Below are positions 54,648 to 63,904 of a DNA stretch of 64,000 nucleotides, piece by piece (position 1 is the stretch's first letter; every line of letters starts with the position of its first letter). The position numbers and the translations under genes are program-made. The DNA is taken from contig NC_081553.1 in NCBI RefSeq assembly GCF_963082655.1, positions 187,543,252 through 187,607,251 of the forward strand, written 5' to 3'. The notes beneath the pieces were generated by a model. The model was not told where the DNA came from and did no database searches. It saw only the letters and a list, made by a program, of their open reading frames with translations. This DNA is from Stomoxys calcitrans (lineage: Eukaryota; Arthropoda; Insecta; Diptera; Muscidae).

Positions 54648-55650
54648 ATGGGCAGAGTGACCCCGCTACTGAAGCCTGGAAAAGACCCGAGTTTGGGGGA
54701 GTCGTACATACCGATCCCCCTTCTCTCACCAGTGGCAAAGACGCTTGAGGCATTACTCCTCTCGAGCCTCGTAGGAGAATTTCCATTCGCCGAGCATCAG
54801 CATGTTTTTCGAAGACTGCACAGCACAACAACACCTTTGCATGCCATCACCGCACACATTTGCCGTGGCTTCAATCAGCCCAGGCCATGTGATAGGACGG
54901 TCCTCGTGGCACTGGACCTATCGAAGGCATTCGACACGGTCAGCCATGCCAAATTATTCGAGGACATTGCCAACACGTCTCTCCAGCCAGGCTTGAAACG
55001 CTGGGTCGCGAATTATCTGTGTGGTCGCCAGTCATTTGTGAAATTTAGGGGTAAGAAGTCGAAGCACCGTAGAGTGAAACAGAGAGTTCCCCAAGGTGGG
55101 GTGATATTTCCGGCACTGTTTAACCTCTACCTATCCTCCATCCCACCCCCTCCAGACGGCATAGAGATCGTATCATATGCGGACGATTGTACGATCATGG
55201 CATCAGGCCCCCGCACCAATGATGACATCTGCGATAGGTTGAACGTCTACCTCAACGAACTTGCCTCATATTTCGCTGCAAGAAATTTGAATATATCCGG
55301 CACCAAATCTTCAGTCACACTGTTTACTACAAATACGCGTGAGGTGAATACTGAGCTGACTGTGATGGTCGATGGAGAAATGATTCGGACCATCAAGTGG
55401 CCTAAAATACTTGGCGTCATATTTGGCAGCTCTTACACATTCTCCACACATGCCACAGCAATCTGCGATAAAGTCAAAAGTAGAAACACGGTCCTCAAGT
55501 CACTTGCTGGCAACACTTGGGGTGCAGACAAAGAAACCTTGTTGACCACGTACAAAGCAATTGGCCGGTCTGTGATACGTTATGCAGCACCAGTGTGGTC
55601 TCGTCAACGTTGTGTCACGCAGTGGAATAATATGGACGGCTGTCGAAGGC
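54648..55650 (+). pseudogene. Reverse transcriptase domain, CR1/Jockey group
   Basis: Open frame of about 335 native codons. Early blocks are RVTPLLKPGKDPS, SYIPIPLLSPVAKTLEALLL, EHQHVFRRLHSTTTPLHAI. Motif A is LVALDLSKAFDTVSHAKL (Asp present), motif B is VPQGGVIFPALFNLYLSSI, motif C is SYADDCTIMA (both Asp present), then NISGTKSSVTLFTT and KILGVIFG, and the thumb AICDKVKSRNTVLKSLAGN, RYAAPVWS. All catalytic aspartates are intact. The frame runs to 55712, but its last ~20 codons (QSVYIRFMVDLPGPKPH) are reverse-strand RTE sequence. Upstream frames are broken, and the thumb C-terminus and 3' end are missing. Confidence 0.88.
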
Positions 55651-56035
55651 GGCTTTGGCAGAGTGTATATATCAGGTTTATGGTGGATTTACCAGGTCCA
55701 AAGCCACACTGATAGGGCTCAATTATTTCGTTAATTTTAGACTTTAATCTTTAACACAGTCCGCTCTATAATTTCTTGTATACAATGGGGAGAAGACTTA
55801 TTCCTCTGCAGTTGGCATATACCGTCTTGTCTCCTTTCTTGTGTACGGGACATAGTATTTTGATGTTCCAATCATCGGATATGCGTTCCTGTAACCAAAT
55901 TGTACAGACAACTTGAGGCATACGCTATATCAGCGTCTTGCTTCCAGTCGTAAATAGTTCAGCAGGCAATCCATAGGCTCCTGCTGCCTTATTGTTGTTC
56001 AGCCATGGCACTGCTACGTGGAACTTGCTCTCAGG
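55651..56035 (-). pseudogene. RTE-like reverse transcriptase, N-terminal part
   Basis: The minus strand from 56035 leftward reads LNNNKAAGAYGLPAELFTTG, LQERISDDWNIKILCPVHKK, GDKTVYANCRGISLLPIVYK, IIEPYQCGFGPGKSTINLIY, TLCQ. These match RTE RT fingers (NNKAAGxDGLPAELF, CPIHKKGD, NYRGISLL, QCGFRPGKST). The gene breaks at 55651 and its C-terminal end lies in the same orientation at 51655-52068, on the other side of the CR1-type element. About 230 residues of palm between them are missing. Confidence 0.82.
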
Positions 56036-56164
56036 TGGTACACATTCTATACCATCATCAGGATTTTAATCTGTGCTGTGCTGTGGTGTCGACCGGAGTC
56101 AAGGCTTGCGCCCGAAATCGAAGTCCGACTTTTGAGCAGGAGTCGAAGATTGATTCGGAGTTGA
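56036..56164. other. Unassigned spacer
   Basis: Includes 'GGTGTCGACCGGAGTCAAGG' and 'GAAGTCCGACTTTTGAGCAG'. No motif recognised. Confidence 0.4.
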
Positions 56165-56622
56165 GCACGCTTATAGACCCCATATAAACCGATCCCCGGA
56201 TTTGATTTGATATTTTTGAGCCCTTAGAAGCCTCAATATTCATCCGATTTGGCCGAAATTTGACGCAAAGGCTTCAGCTATAACTTCCAACATCCATGCT
56301 TAGTATGATCCGAATCGGTCGATAAACAGATATAGCCTCCATATAAACCGATCCCCGTATTTGACTTCTTCAGCCCTTAGAAGCGTAAATTTTCGCCTGG
56401 TTTTATTGAAATTTGGCCCAAACCCCTATCTAATGACTTACAACATCCATTACAAGTTTTATCCGAATCGGTCAATATGGTAATATGGGCCCCCCTAAGT
56501 ACCGATATGACATCTTGAGGCCAAAATAATTCAAATATCACTTCGGTCAATAAGGGTACATTTTAAGCGGAATGGTGGTACCCAAAATTCGGCCCGGCCG
56601 AACTTAGCACGCTTTTATCTGT
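56165..56622 (+). mobile_element. 153-A repeat element, head-truncated
   Basis: Three monomers of the CCCATATAAACCGATCCCC subtype ('CTTAGAAGCCTCAATATTC', 'CATCCGATTTGGCCGAAAT'). The tail is 'AAAATTCGGCCCGGCCGAAC' and TTAGCACGCTTTTATCTGTT. The head is absent. Confidence 0.78.
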
Positions 56623-57052
56623 TATCTTTCTGAACACCCAAGCAAACTTTCATAAAAATCGTTCCCGATTTAGTTATAGCTTCCAAATATTGTTAAAAAT
56701 TTTTTAAATTTTCCTTAACACTGCGAACGATGAGAAAAAACAAAGGACCTTAGAAGTGCCACATTGATATTGAAATTATATTCGATTGTTGTTGATGTAG
56801 TTACCCTTACCGTAAATCATCCTTTTGTCTTCACCCCACTACTGGCTTTGTTTCGCTGTTTTGCATATGCGATGGTAGTGCACCTTCTATTATCATTTTC
56901 ATGGGAATCCTTTTCACATGTGCTTGCTTCGTGAATAGCGATAGAGCCATGCTTCAATCTGGCGATTTGTAAACTAAAGATTTCTTGGTACAATTTTTGG
57001 AAGCTGATGGCTGATGGTGCAGTACTTGCAGACATTGCCCTTCTTTAATTTA
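56623..57052. other. Spacer with possible 153-C scrap
   Basis: 56640-56690 (ATAAAAATCGTTCCCGATTT, TTATAGCTTCCAAATATTG) vaguely resembles one 153-C monomer. The remainder has no recognised feature. Confidence 0.4.
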
Positions 57053-57147
57053 CGAGGTCTGATCAAAAAATAACCGTTATTTTCAAAATTTCTTGAGTTG
57101 CTTATGTTCGATTTTCGGATTTTTCGGTTATTCTTGATCAGACCTCG
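57053..57147. mobile_element. Very short MITE-like element, 95 bp
   Basis: Starts CGAGGTCTGATCAAAAAATA and ends with the near-exact reverse complement CGGTTATTCTTGATCAGACC TCG. The TIR is about 23 bp, preceded by TA. A second, solitary copy of the end (TGTTCAGACCTCATA) follows at 57158. The ends look mariner-like. Confidence 0.65.
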
Positions 57148-57774
57148 GTTATTTCTTGTTCAGACCTCATACACTTTCATTTTTCCATTCCCATATTTTT
57201 TGATTTGCATTCTTCTTGCGAATGTATTTCCCTGCTGTGTCCTGTTCTATTCCTTGCCTTAGCACATACTGCTAGGTGTGAATGTGTGTGTGTCGTGTGC
57301 GTGCTATGTCATATCCATCTTTATTTTTACAGCTTTAGCTTTCAAATATTTCTTGCGTTTGTCAAATAAAAACAGTAGGAAGCCATGCATGAATGCCTTT
57401 CTAGGGGGGGAGTTGTGGCAAGAAGATGTTGCAAAGGTGTGCTAAGAAGCCTTGCTGAGCTTGAAGAACGCAGCCTGACAGACAACACAGCTGCAATATC
57501 TCATTGAAATGAAATTTGTGAACTATATTTCGACTTCCATGCAATTTAGATATGCTGTGATGATTGTTTTCATTGCTAGGTGTTTGCATGCCAAATGAGG
57601 TAGTATTCTAAATTTCTCTGAGGTAATATGAAAATTTCATATAAGTAATAGAATTTTTGATAATCTTAAGTTATGCAAAGACTTTACATTTGCAAGTGGT
57701 ATAAAAATATTTTGAAGGGAAGTCTGGTTTTTGAGGGGGTAAAGAAAAGAATTTCAGGTTTGAGTAGCAAATAC
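57148..57774. other. Apparently single-copy DNA
   Basis: GTGTGTGTG near 57285 and G-run near 57404. No gene recognised. Confidence 0.45.
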
Positions 57775-57932
57775 TCCCACAGACATTCTATTAAAGAACA
57801 GGCGACACTACTCTCATAGCAATTGGTACTGTACAATTCAAGTTTTAGTTCAATGATAGGTGACTTTCTTTTGATAGGCAATTCCGAATGGAAGGAATAT
57901 CTCTTCGTTGAAGAATTTTACATGACTGAAAG
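57775..57932 (-). mobile_element. SINE body fragment, diverged (copy 6)
   Basis: 'CATTCTATTAAAGAACAGG', 'TTCAAGTTTTAGTTCAATGA', 'GGCAATTCCGAATGG' and 'GTTGAAGAATTTTACATG' follow the order of the SINE body at 800-960. The head is missing. Confidence 0.6.
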
Positions 57933-57942
57933 CTTGGATTCT

Positions 57943-58011
57943 CCCACCATAGGGTGGGGGTATTTCTAATTTCCTCATTTCATTTGTAACACCTCGAAAT
58001 GTTGATGTTGA
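57943..58011 (+). mobile_element. 153-A head fragment
   Basis: 'CCCACCATAGGGTGGGGGTAT', then TTCATTTGTAACACCTCGAA. Only the head of the element; interrupted after about 70 bp. Confidence 0.65.
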
Positions 58012-58217
58012 TCGGAAATGCACCCACTCCATGCACCGGTTACACCTCTGGTGAGGTGTAACTGGTTACAGAACCAGAGTCCGTTATTCTTTTCCATCCC
58101 GGCATGGACCAGCAGCGTGCGAAGAAGCCACTTCGGGATGTGCCTCTCCCATGACGATGAAGGGAGCAACGCATACACTGAGGCGGCAGCCCTTGCCGAT
58201 GAAGGACTTCATCGCAT
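58012..58217 (-). pseudogene. 5' coding fragment of CR1/Jockey-group element (third copy)
   Basis: The minus frame SSSWERHIPKWLLRTLLVHA, GMEKNNGLWFCNQ is the same region as 52170-52260. NPGP has become NNGL. The zinc-finger part is scrambled by a small duplication of 'GAGGTGTAACYGGT'. Upstream residues correspond to YTEAAALAD on the opposite strand. Confidence 0.75.
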
Positions 58218-58271
58218 CAATCCGCTAACGCTGAAGGTCTGCGTTCGAATCCTGGCGAGAACATTAGAAAC
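58218..58271 (+). mobile_element. SINE head fragment (copy 7)
   Basis: 'CGCTAACGCTGAAGGTCTGC', 'GTTCGAATCCTGGCGAGAAC' include the B-box region only. Confidence 0.6.
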
Positions 58272-58345
58272 AAGTTAAAGCTAGCTAAGTTCGACCGGGC
58301 CGAATCTTCGTGGATCACATTTGTCAAGTTCTTTGAATGAATTTT
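58272..58345 (-). mobile_element. 153-A tail fragment, reverse
   Basis: 'AAGTTAAAGCTAGCTAAGTT', CGACCGGGCCGAATC and 'GATCACATTTGTCAAGTTCT' match the reversed tail at 9426-9500. Confidence 0.65.
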
Positions 58346-58353
58346 TCAATATA

Positions 58354-58597
58354 TTGGGTTGCCCAAAAAGTAATTGCGGATTTTTTAAAAGAAAATAAAT
58401 GCATTTTTAATAAAACTTAGAATGAACTTTAATCAAATATACTTTTTTTACACTTTTTTTCTAAAGCAAGCTAAATTTAACAGCAGATAACTGACAGAAG
58501 AAAGAATGCAATTACAGAGTCACAAGCTGTAAAAAAATTTGTCAACGCCGACTATATGAAATATTGAAAATCCGCAATTACTTTTTAGGCAACCCAA
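58354..58597. mobile_element. Mariner-type MITE, 244 bp (copy 3)
   Basis: Ends as in copies 1 and 2, with TA on each side. The interior is essentially the same as 1904-2137 with a small insertion near 58560 (ATATTGAA). Confidence 0.9.
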
Positions 58598-59330
58598 TAC
58601 ATATGAGCACCATATCAAGTTATTGACCGATATGGACCGTTTTTGTCATGGCTGTGAGAAGTCATAGAACAATACCACCTCCATAAAGGATCTAGCCATC
58701 CGTCTGTTTGCTGAAATTCTATAGCCTTACGTTCAATGATGGCCTATCTCTTGATACAGCACCCTTTATACCCGACTTATATGATTGATCTCAAAAATTT
58801 GCTTTTACTACCAACTCGCATAGACCCCCTAACATCTTTGTATGCGCCTGCCACATAGGCCTATTTTCCAATTAAAGGCACAAAGCCGCATTTCCTAACC
58901 AGAATTTACGAAATTTGAATGAAATCCTTTAACACTCGTACCAGTTAAGTGAATACTGGAACCTACGACATTTTCACCAATTTCAACAATTTAGTGAAAC
59001 CCCTTGTAACAGTCATTGGTCCCTCGATGTCCATGGTTTTGTTTGGAACTTTTAACGAATACGAATATGCAGAAAAGACCCCGGCACGGGATAACTATGA
59101 TAATCGCACATGCTGGAACATTGAACTTCAATCTGTGTAGTGTTCTTGGTTATCACGAGAAGCTTAGATGGGAGCTACCGTTTACCTGCTAAGACCTCCG
59201 CCATATTCCCCATATTGACCAATCCCCATATTTAATTGTTTGGGCCCATAAATGTCACATTTATTGCCGGATTTCGCTAAGATTTGACACAATGAACTGT
59301 GTTTAGCCATTCGATATCCGCAGCGAGTAT
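58598..59330. other. Spacer with 153-A scraps, no gene
   Basis: 58598-58690 carries decayed 153-A sequence (CATATCAAGTTATTGACCGA, GAGAAGTCATAGAAC). The rest (58700-59330) has no recognisable element. A 63-codon frame at 58949-59140 has no family resemblance. Confidence 0.45.
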
Positions 59331-59610
59331 GGTTTAGATCCAACCATTTTTAAATATAGATCCCATATGAACCCCGTGTCCCGATTGAAGGTTTTTCACA
59401 GTTTCAGCGAAATCGCTTTTTATGGGATTAAGACCCTAATTTGGAGGATCGGTCTATATGGCAGCTATCGGTCTAGATGACAGCTATATTTAAATATAGT
59501 CTGATCTGGACCATATTCTGGTCGGATGAAGGGTCTCAATACAAGCCACTGTGTCAATATCCAGCGAAATTGGGTAATAAATACAACTTTTATGGGCTTA
59601 AGACCCAATA
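59331..59610 (-). mobile_element. 153-B fragment
   Basis: 'GATCGGTCTATATGGCAGCT' at 59448 and 'CCAGCGAAATTGGGTAATAA', 'CTTTTATGGGCTTAAGACCC' are 153-B monomer phrases, with a short duplication at the core. About one and a half monomers. Confidence 0.65.
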
Positions 59611-59870
59611 AGTGCATTGTTACTCGTGCTGTGTGGCATGTGGCAGCGTCTTGTTGAAACCACAGGTCATGCAAGTTAAGCTCTTGCATTTTGGGCAAAA
59701 AAAAAAATTGGATATCATCTCATGGTAGCGCTCACCATTTACAGTTGCGTTACAATTCGCATCATCGTTGAAGAAGTACGATCCAATGATGCCACCAGCC
59801 CATAAACCGCACCGAACTGTGACTTTTTCTGTATGAATTGGTAGCTCTTACAATGCTTCTGCGCAATGTA
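59611..59870 (-). pseudogene. Mariner-like transposase fragment
   Basis: The minus strand from 59870 reads EALQELPIHTEKVTVRCGLW, AGGIIGSYFFNDDANCN, NGERYHEMISNFFF, PKMQELNLHDLWFQQDAATC, HTARVTMH. It contains the second catalytic Asp region (WFQQDAATCH). Same family as 117-723 and 13630-17607. Both ends are lost. The right side is fused to a 153-B fragment. Confidence 0.82.
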
Positions 59871-60174
59871 TAATGACTTCTTCTATGACCTAACGTGACC
59901 TGAATCAGTTGAACACATGGCATAGCTCCCATATAAAATGATCTCCCGCTAGTACTTCTTGAAACCCTAGAGGCCGTAGTTCTTTTGTGTTTTGGCTGAA
60001 ATTTCAAACAACGACTTCTCGTGTGACCTTTAACATACGTGACAAATATGGTCTGAAGCGGTTTACAACTAGATAAAGCACCCATATAAACCGAACTACC
60101 GACTTTAGATATTGAGCCTTCATACAGAGGGCAGTTTTTATCTGATTTGGCCGAAAAATGGACCATATCGGTTC
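59871..60174 (+). mobile_element. 153-A fragment
   Basis: 'CATAGCTCCCATATAAAATG', 'CTTCTTGAAACCCTAGAGGC', 'GTGACCTTTAACATACGTG' and 'AAAGCACCCATATAAACCG' indicate about two decayed monomers. Confidence 0.65.
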
Positions 60175-61795
60175 AGATTTGAATATCTTATATATAAAAT
60201 TAAATTTGTGCTCGTTTGTTTGTATGTTCCGTATGGACTCAAAAACGGCTGCACCGATTACCTTGATATATTCACAGATGGTGTTGGTTGGTCTGGAAAG
60301 AAACGTAGACTATACTTTTTCTTTGATATCGGGAGGGGGGCGGACCCTCCCCCTTACCCCAAAAGTACTACCCAAAAATGAAAGTCGACCGATCGCGACA
60401 ATATGGGATTCAAATGAAAGGTATTCAAGAGTAGAATACGAATTTCATAATAAAAGTTGGGTCCAAGTACCTGGGGGCCGCTCCAGCGGACCCTCCCCCT
60501 TACCCCAAAAGTACTACCCAAAAATAAAAGTCGACCGATCAAAACAATATGGGATTCAATAGAAAGGTATTCAAGCGTAGAGTACGAATTTCATAATAAA
60601 AGTTGGTTCCAAGAACCTGGGGGCCGCCCCAGCCCCAAAACCCCTTAAATTAGGGGCCGTTACCCCAAAACACCATCCAAAATCAAAAGTCTATCGATAA
60701 GGACAATATGGGTATCAAATTAAAAGTGTGCGGGAGTATATAACGAATCTGACATACAAATTCATGTCGAAGTGTAGGGGGTCACCCCACCCCCACAAAA
60801 AATAACCAAAATGGGCACATTGACCAATCACGGATATATGGGACTCGGTTTGTTAGTTTCGTGTAGATTAAAAAACGAAATACCAAATTTTGTTGTGTAG
60901 GTTGGTCTGCATGAAATATAGGCTATATAAATTTTTCGGTATCGGAAGGGGGACAGCTTGGCTGAATCGATGGCCTTAAAATTTTCATAGATTGTGTACG
61001 CTTGTCTGGAAGGAAACATAGGCTATATAATTTTTAGATATCGGGTGGATGCGGACCCTCTACCTTCCCCCACAAATGGCACCCATAACCGAAAGTCCGA
61101 AAGTGGTCCGATGGGCACAATAAGGGTATCAAATGAAAGGTATTGGAGACCAGAAAACGAACATGGGATTAAAATGTGGGTCCAAATACTTAGCTGGCCC
61201 CCCATTCCCAAAACTTCTCTAAACAGATATATTCCAAGTTCATGTCAATATGGGACTCAAATGAAAAGTATAAGGCAGTAGATTACAAATATGGCATAAA
61301 ACATTAGGTCCAAGTAAAGGGAGAGCGCCCACCCCCAAATAATCCCAAATGGGCGTATTTTAGCCGACCATGGCTATAGGGGACTCAAATGAAAGGTATT
61401 AGGGAGTAGATTACGAATATGACATTAAAATTTTCGTTCAAGTTTAGATGGCGCTTTTCCTCCTAAACATACGTCAAATGGGTTATTTGATCCATTATTA
61501 CAATATGGGACTCAAATGCAAGGTATTTGAGGGTAGGAAACGAATTTGATATCCAATTTTGAAGTCAAGTGTTTTTTGGGGTACGCCCTAAAGAACCCCC
61601 TAAACTGAACTTCATTTCCGTTGGGAATAAAGAAAGAATTTGATATCTATATTCAGTGCAAAGTGCCGGTGGCCGCCCCAGCCCCAAAACACCCTCCAAA
61701 CGTTTCATATTTACCGGCCATGGTAATATGAGGCTCAAATTAAAGGGATTTGGAAGTGCAGCACAAATTTGATATCCATATTTGAGTCGCAATGT
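60175..61795 (-). mobile_element. 131-D tandem-repeat element (copy 3, reverse)
   Basis: Begins ATATATAAAATTAAATTTGT, 'GCTCGTTTGTTTGTATGTTC', 'AAAACGGCTGCACCGATTAC'. Monomers in the reverse sense of the 23- and 26-kb copies follow ('AATATGGGATTCAAATGAAAG', 'GGGGCCGCCCCAGCCCCAAA'), with spacing near 125-145 bp. The head section here is not visible at the 23-kb copy and may be the true terminus. Confidence 0.72.
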
Positions 61796-61814
61796 CTGAG
61801 GTGCCATACCTCCC

Positions 61815-62090
61815 CTAATGAGAACATTAGCACTAGGAATCGAGAAGCGGCAAATTCTCACACATCAATGAGTGCTTTTCGATTCAAGTTTGAACTCAAT
61901 AATAAGAGAGCCTTTTTTATAGCCGAGTCCGAACGGCCTCCCGCAATGCGACACCTCTGTGGGGAAAATTTTTTAAAATGACCATACATGGCAATGTACC
62001 TCGCAAATGTCGCCAACATTAAGAGGGGATGAACACCGTTTTGTCCGATGTTCTCGCCAGGATTCGAACGCTTTAGCGATATGGGCTACA
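61815..62090 (-). mobile_element. tRNA-headed SINE, near full length (copy 8)
   Basis: Body 'AGTTTGAACTCAATAATAAG', 'GAACGGCCTCCCGCAATGCG', 'GACACCTCTGTGGGGAAAA'; B-box region AGGATTCGAACG. Part of the anticodon arm of the head is deleted (CGCTTTAGCGATATGGGC). Confidence 0.75.
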
Positions 62091-62177
62091 ATGGCACGAA
62101 TTCGATATCCGCATTCAGGGCGATGTGTCTTCAGCCTAAAATGATATTAGCGAGTTATAGAAGACGCAGCGAAGCAG

Positions 62178-63125
62178 GCCCGGTTCGGCTTGTAGCTCCC
62201 ATATAAACCGATCTCCCGATTTGACTACCTGAGCCCCTGGAAGCCGCAATTTTCATTCGATTTGGCTGAAATTTTGTACATGGTGTTCTGTTATGACTCC
62301 AAACAACTGTGCCAAGTGAGGTCCAAATTGGTCAAGAACCTGATATAGCTCCCATATAAACCGATCTCCCGATTTGACTTCCTGAGCCCCTGGAAGCCGC
62401 AATTTTCATTCGATTTGGCTGAAATTTTGTACATGGTGTTCTGTTATGACTCCCAACAACTGTGCCAAGTGAGGTCCAAATCGGTGTATAACCTGGTATA
62501 GCTGCAATATAAACCGATCTCCCGATTTGACTTCATGAGCCCTTGGAAGCCGCAATTTTCATCCAATTTGGCTGAAAATTTGCACTTGGTGTTCTTTTAT
62601 GACTTCCAACAACTGTGCCAAGTACGCTTTAAATCGGTTAAGAACCTGATGTAGCTCCCATAGAAACCGATCTCCCGAATTGACTTCTTGAGCCCCTGGA
62701 AGCCGCAATGGTGTTCTTTTATGACTTCCAGCAACTGTGCCAAGTGAGGTCCAAATCGGTCAAGAACATAATATAGCTCCCATAGAAACCGATCTCCAGA
62801 TTTGACTTATTGAGCCCATACAAGCCGCGATTTTTGTCCGATTTGGCTTAAATTTCACATGTAATGTTCTGTTATGACTCCCAACAACTGTGCTAAGTAC
62901 GGTCCAAATCGGTCTATAACCTGATATAGCTCCCATATAAACCGATCTCCCGATTGGACTTCCTGAGCCCTTACAAACCGCAATTTTTATCCGATTTTGC
63001 TGAAATTTTGCATACAGTGTTCTGCTATGACTCTCAAAAACTGCGCCAAATACGGTCCAATTCGTTCTATAACTAGATATAGCTCCGGTTCGGCCCGGCC
63101 GAACTTGGCATGCTTTTACTTGTTA
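62178..63125 (+). mobile_element. 153-A repeat element, head-truncated
   Basis: Cores lie at about 62189, 62342, 62495, 62648, 62770, 62923 and 63076. Spacing is 153 bp except 122 bp where one monomer lost about 31 bp. Subtype 'GATATAGCTCCCATATAAAC' with 'GATCTCCCGATTTGACTTCC'. The tail is GGTTCGGCCCGGCCGAAC then TTGGCATGCTTTTACTTGTT. The head is absent. Confidence 0.83.
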
Positions 63126-63165
63126 CAAATAACAGAGTTCCTCGCAAATGGAGAGAACATCATGT

Positions 63166-63250
63166 TTGCTGATGTTCTCGCCAGGATACGAACCCAGGCG
63201 TTCAGCGTCATAAGCCGACACGCTGACCTCTGCGCTACGGTGGCCTCCAG
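63166..63250 (-). mobile_element. SINE tRNA-like head (copy 9)
   Basis: Minus strand: GCCACCGTAGCGCAGAGGTC then GGGTTCGTATCC (B-box with one change) and GGCGAGAACATC. The sequence beyond is not SINE body. Confidence 0.72.
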
Positions 63251-63591
63251 TGGTTGCAGGTAAGTGCTTGAGAATTTCTACAATTTTGGCTTCTAACCGT
63301 GCCAACATGGATCATAATATAGCATGTCTATCTAGAATGTTGAACTTCTAAGCTAAGGAAAGGGAGTTTTAGGGGTTTGTAACGAAAAAATTTCGGTATT
63401 TTCTTAATTTTAAATGCTTAATCTATACATTCTTAAACTTTATTGTTTTTAGTGCTCCAATTCAAATTTTATTCTTTATTTATTTCTAGGTAAGTCATTC
63501 ATAGAATTGGTTAAAGACAACAAGTTTCGAAAACCCTTAAATGGTGAGTAGCAGATCTTCAAATTTCTTAAAGGGCCCAGAATTAAAAAAA
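63251..63591. other. Unassigned AT-rich DNA
   Basis: No feature recognised. Confidence 0.45.
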
Positions 63592-63625
63592 TTAGTATGC
63601 CCCCATCCTGTGGTGGAGGGTATAA
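63592..63625 (-). mobile_element. 153-A terminal scrap
   Basis: 'AGTATGCCCCCATCCTGTGG' plus TGGAGGGTATAATAA is the reversed head only. Confidence 0.55.
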
Positions 63626-63651
63626 TAAATATACGCCAGTATATCTAAGGG

Positions 63652-63705
63652 AAGTATCCTCTGTTCCTTAATGGAATGTTCATGGGAAATTTAGTAGTAG
63701 TATAT
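63652..63705 (+). mobile_element. SINE 3' tail fragment (copy 10)
   Basis: 'CTGTTCCTTAATGGAATGTT', CATGGGAAAT is the 3' end of the SINE family in plus sense. Confidence 0.6.
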
Positions 63706-63904
63706 CTTATTAAGGCCCCTTTAACGAATTTTGTATCGAGCTGGGATTATCGGAGATTGTGAGTTTGATACCCACCAAAGGCTTTGGTCTGTCGCCACTG
63801 CAATATCAAACTGTCACTATAACCTTACCTAACCCAAAATAATGAACCTAACCTAGCAAAACAATACCTAGCCCATTCCAATCCAATCCTTCATTATTAA
63901 ACTT

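Larger units (their letters stand above)
52069..55650 (+). mobile_element. CR1/Jockey-group non-LTR retrotransposon, 3'-truncated
   Basis: Plus-strand order: start region with an NPGP motif and PHD-like finger (52080-52380), Ser-rich linker, endonuclease (52540-53580, disrupted), EN-RT spacer (53580-54640, with duplications), and reverse transcriptase (54648-55650). RNase H is absent as far as the sequence goes. The RT C-terminus and 3' end are lost where RTE sequence begins at about 55651. The 5' end abuts the RTE fragment at about 52068. Three independent tandem duplications lie inside: 191 bp x3 (53013-53580), about 270-280 bp x2 (53543-54095) and 66 bp x2 (54095-54226). Confidence 0.85.

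Noticed and set aside
54648..55712. Full 354-residue frame taken as an intact RT protein
   Set aside because: The last ~20 residues are antisense RTE sequence and the upstream endonuclease is frameshifted, so the frame is part of a broken element, not a gene.
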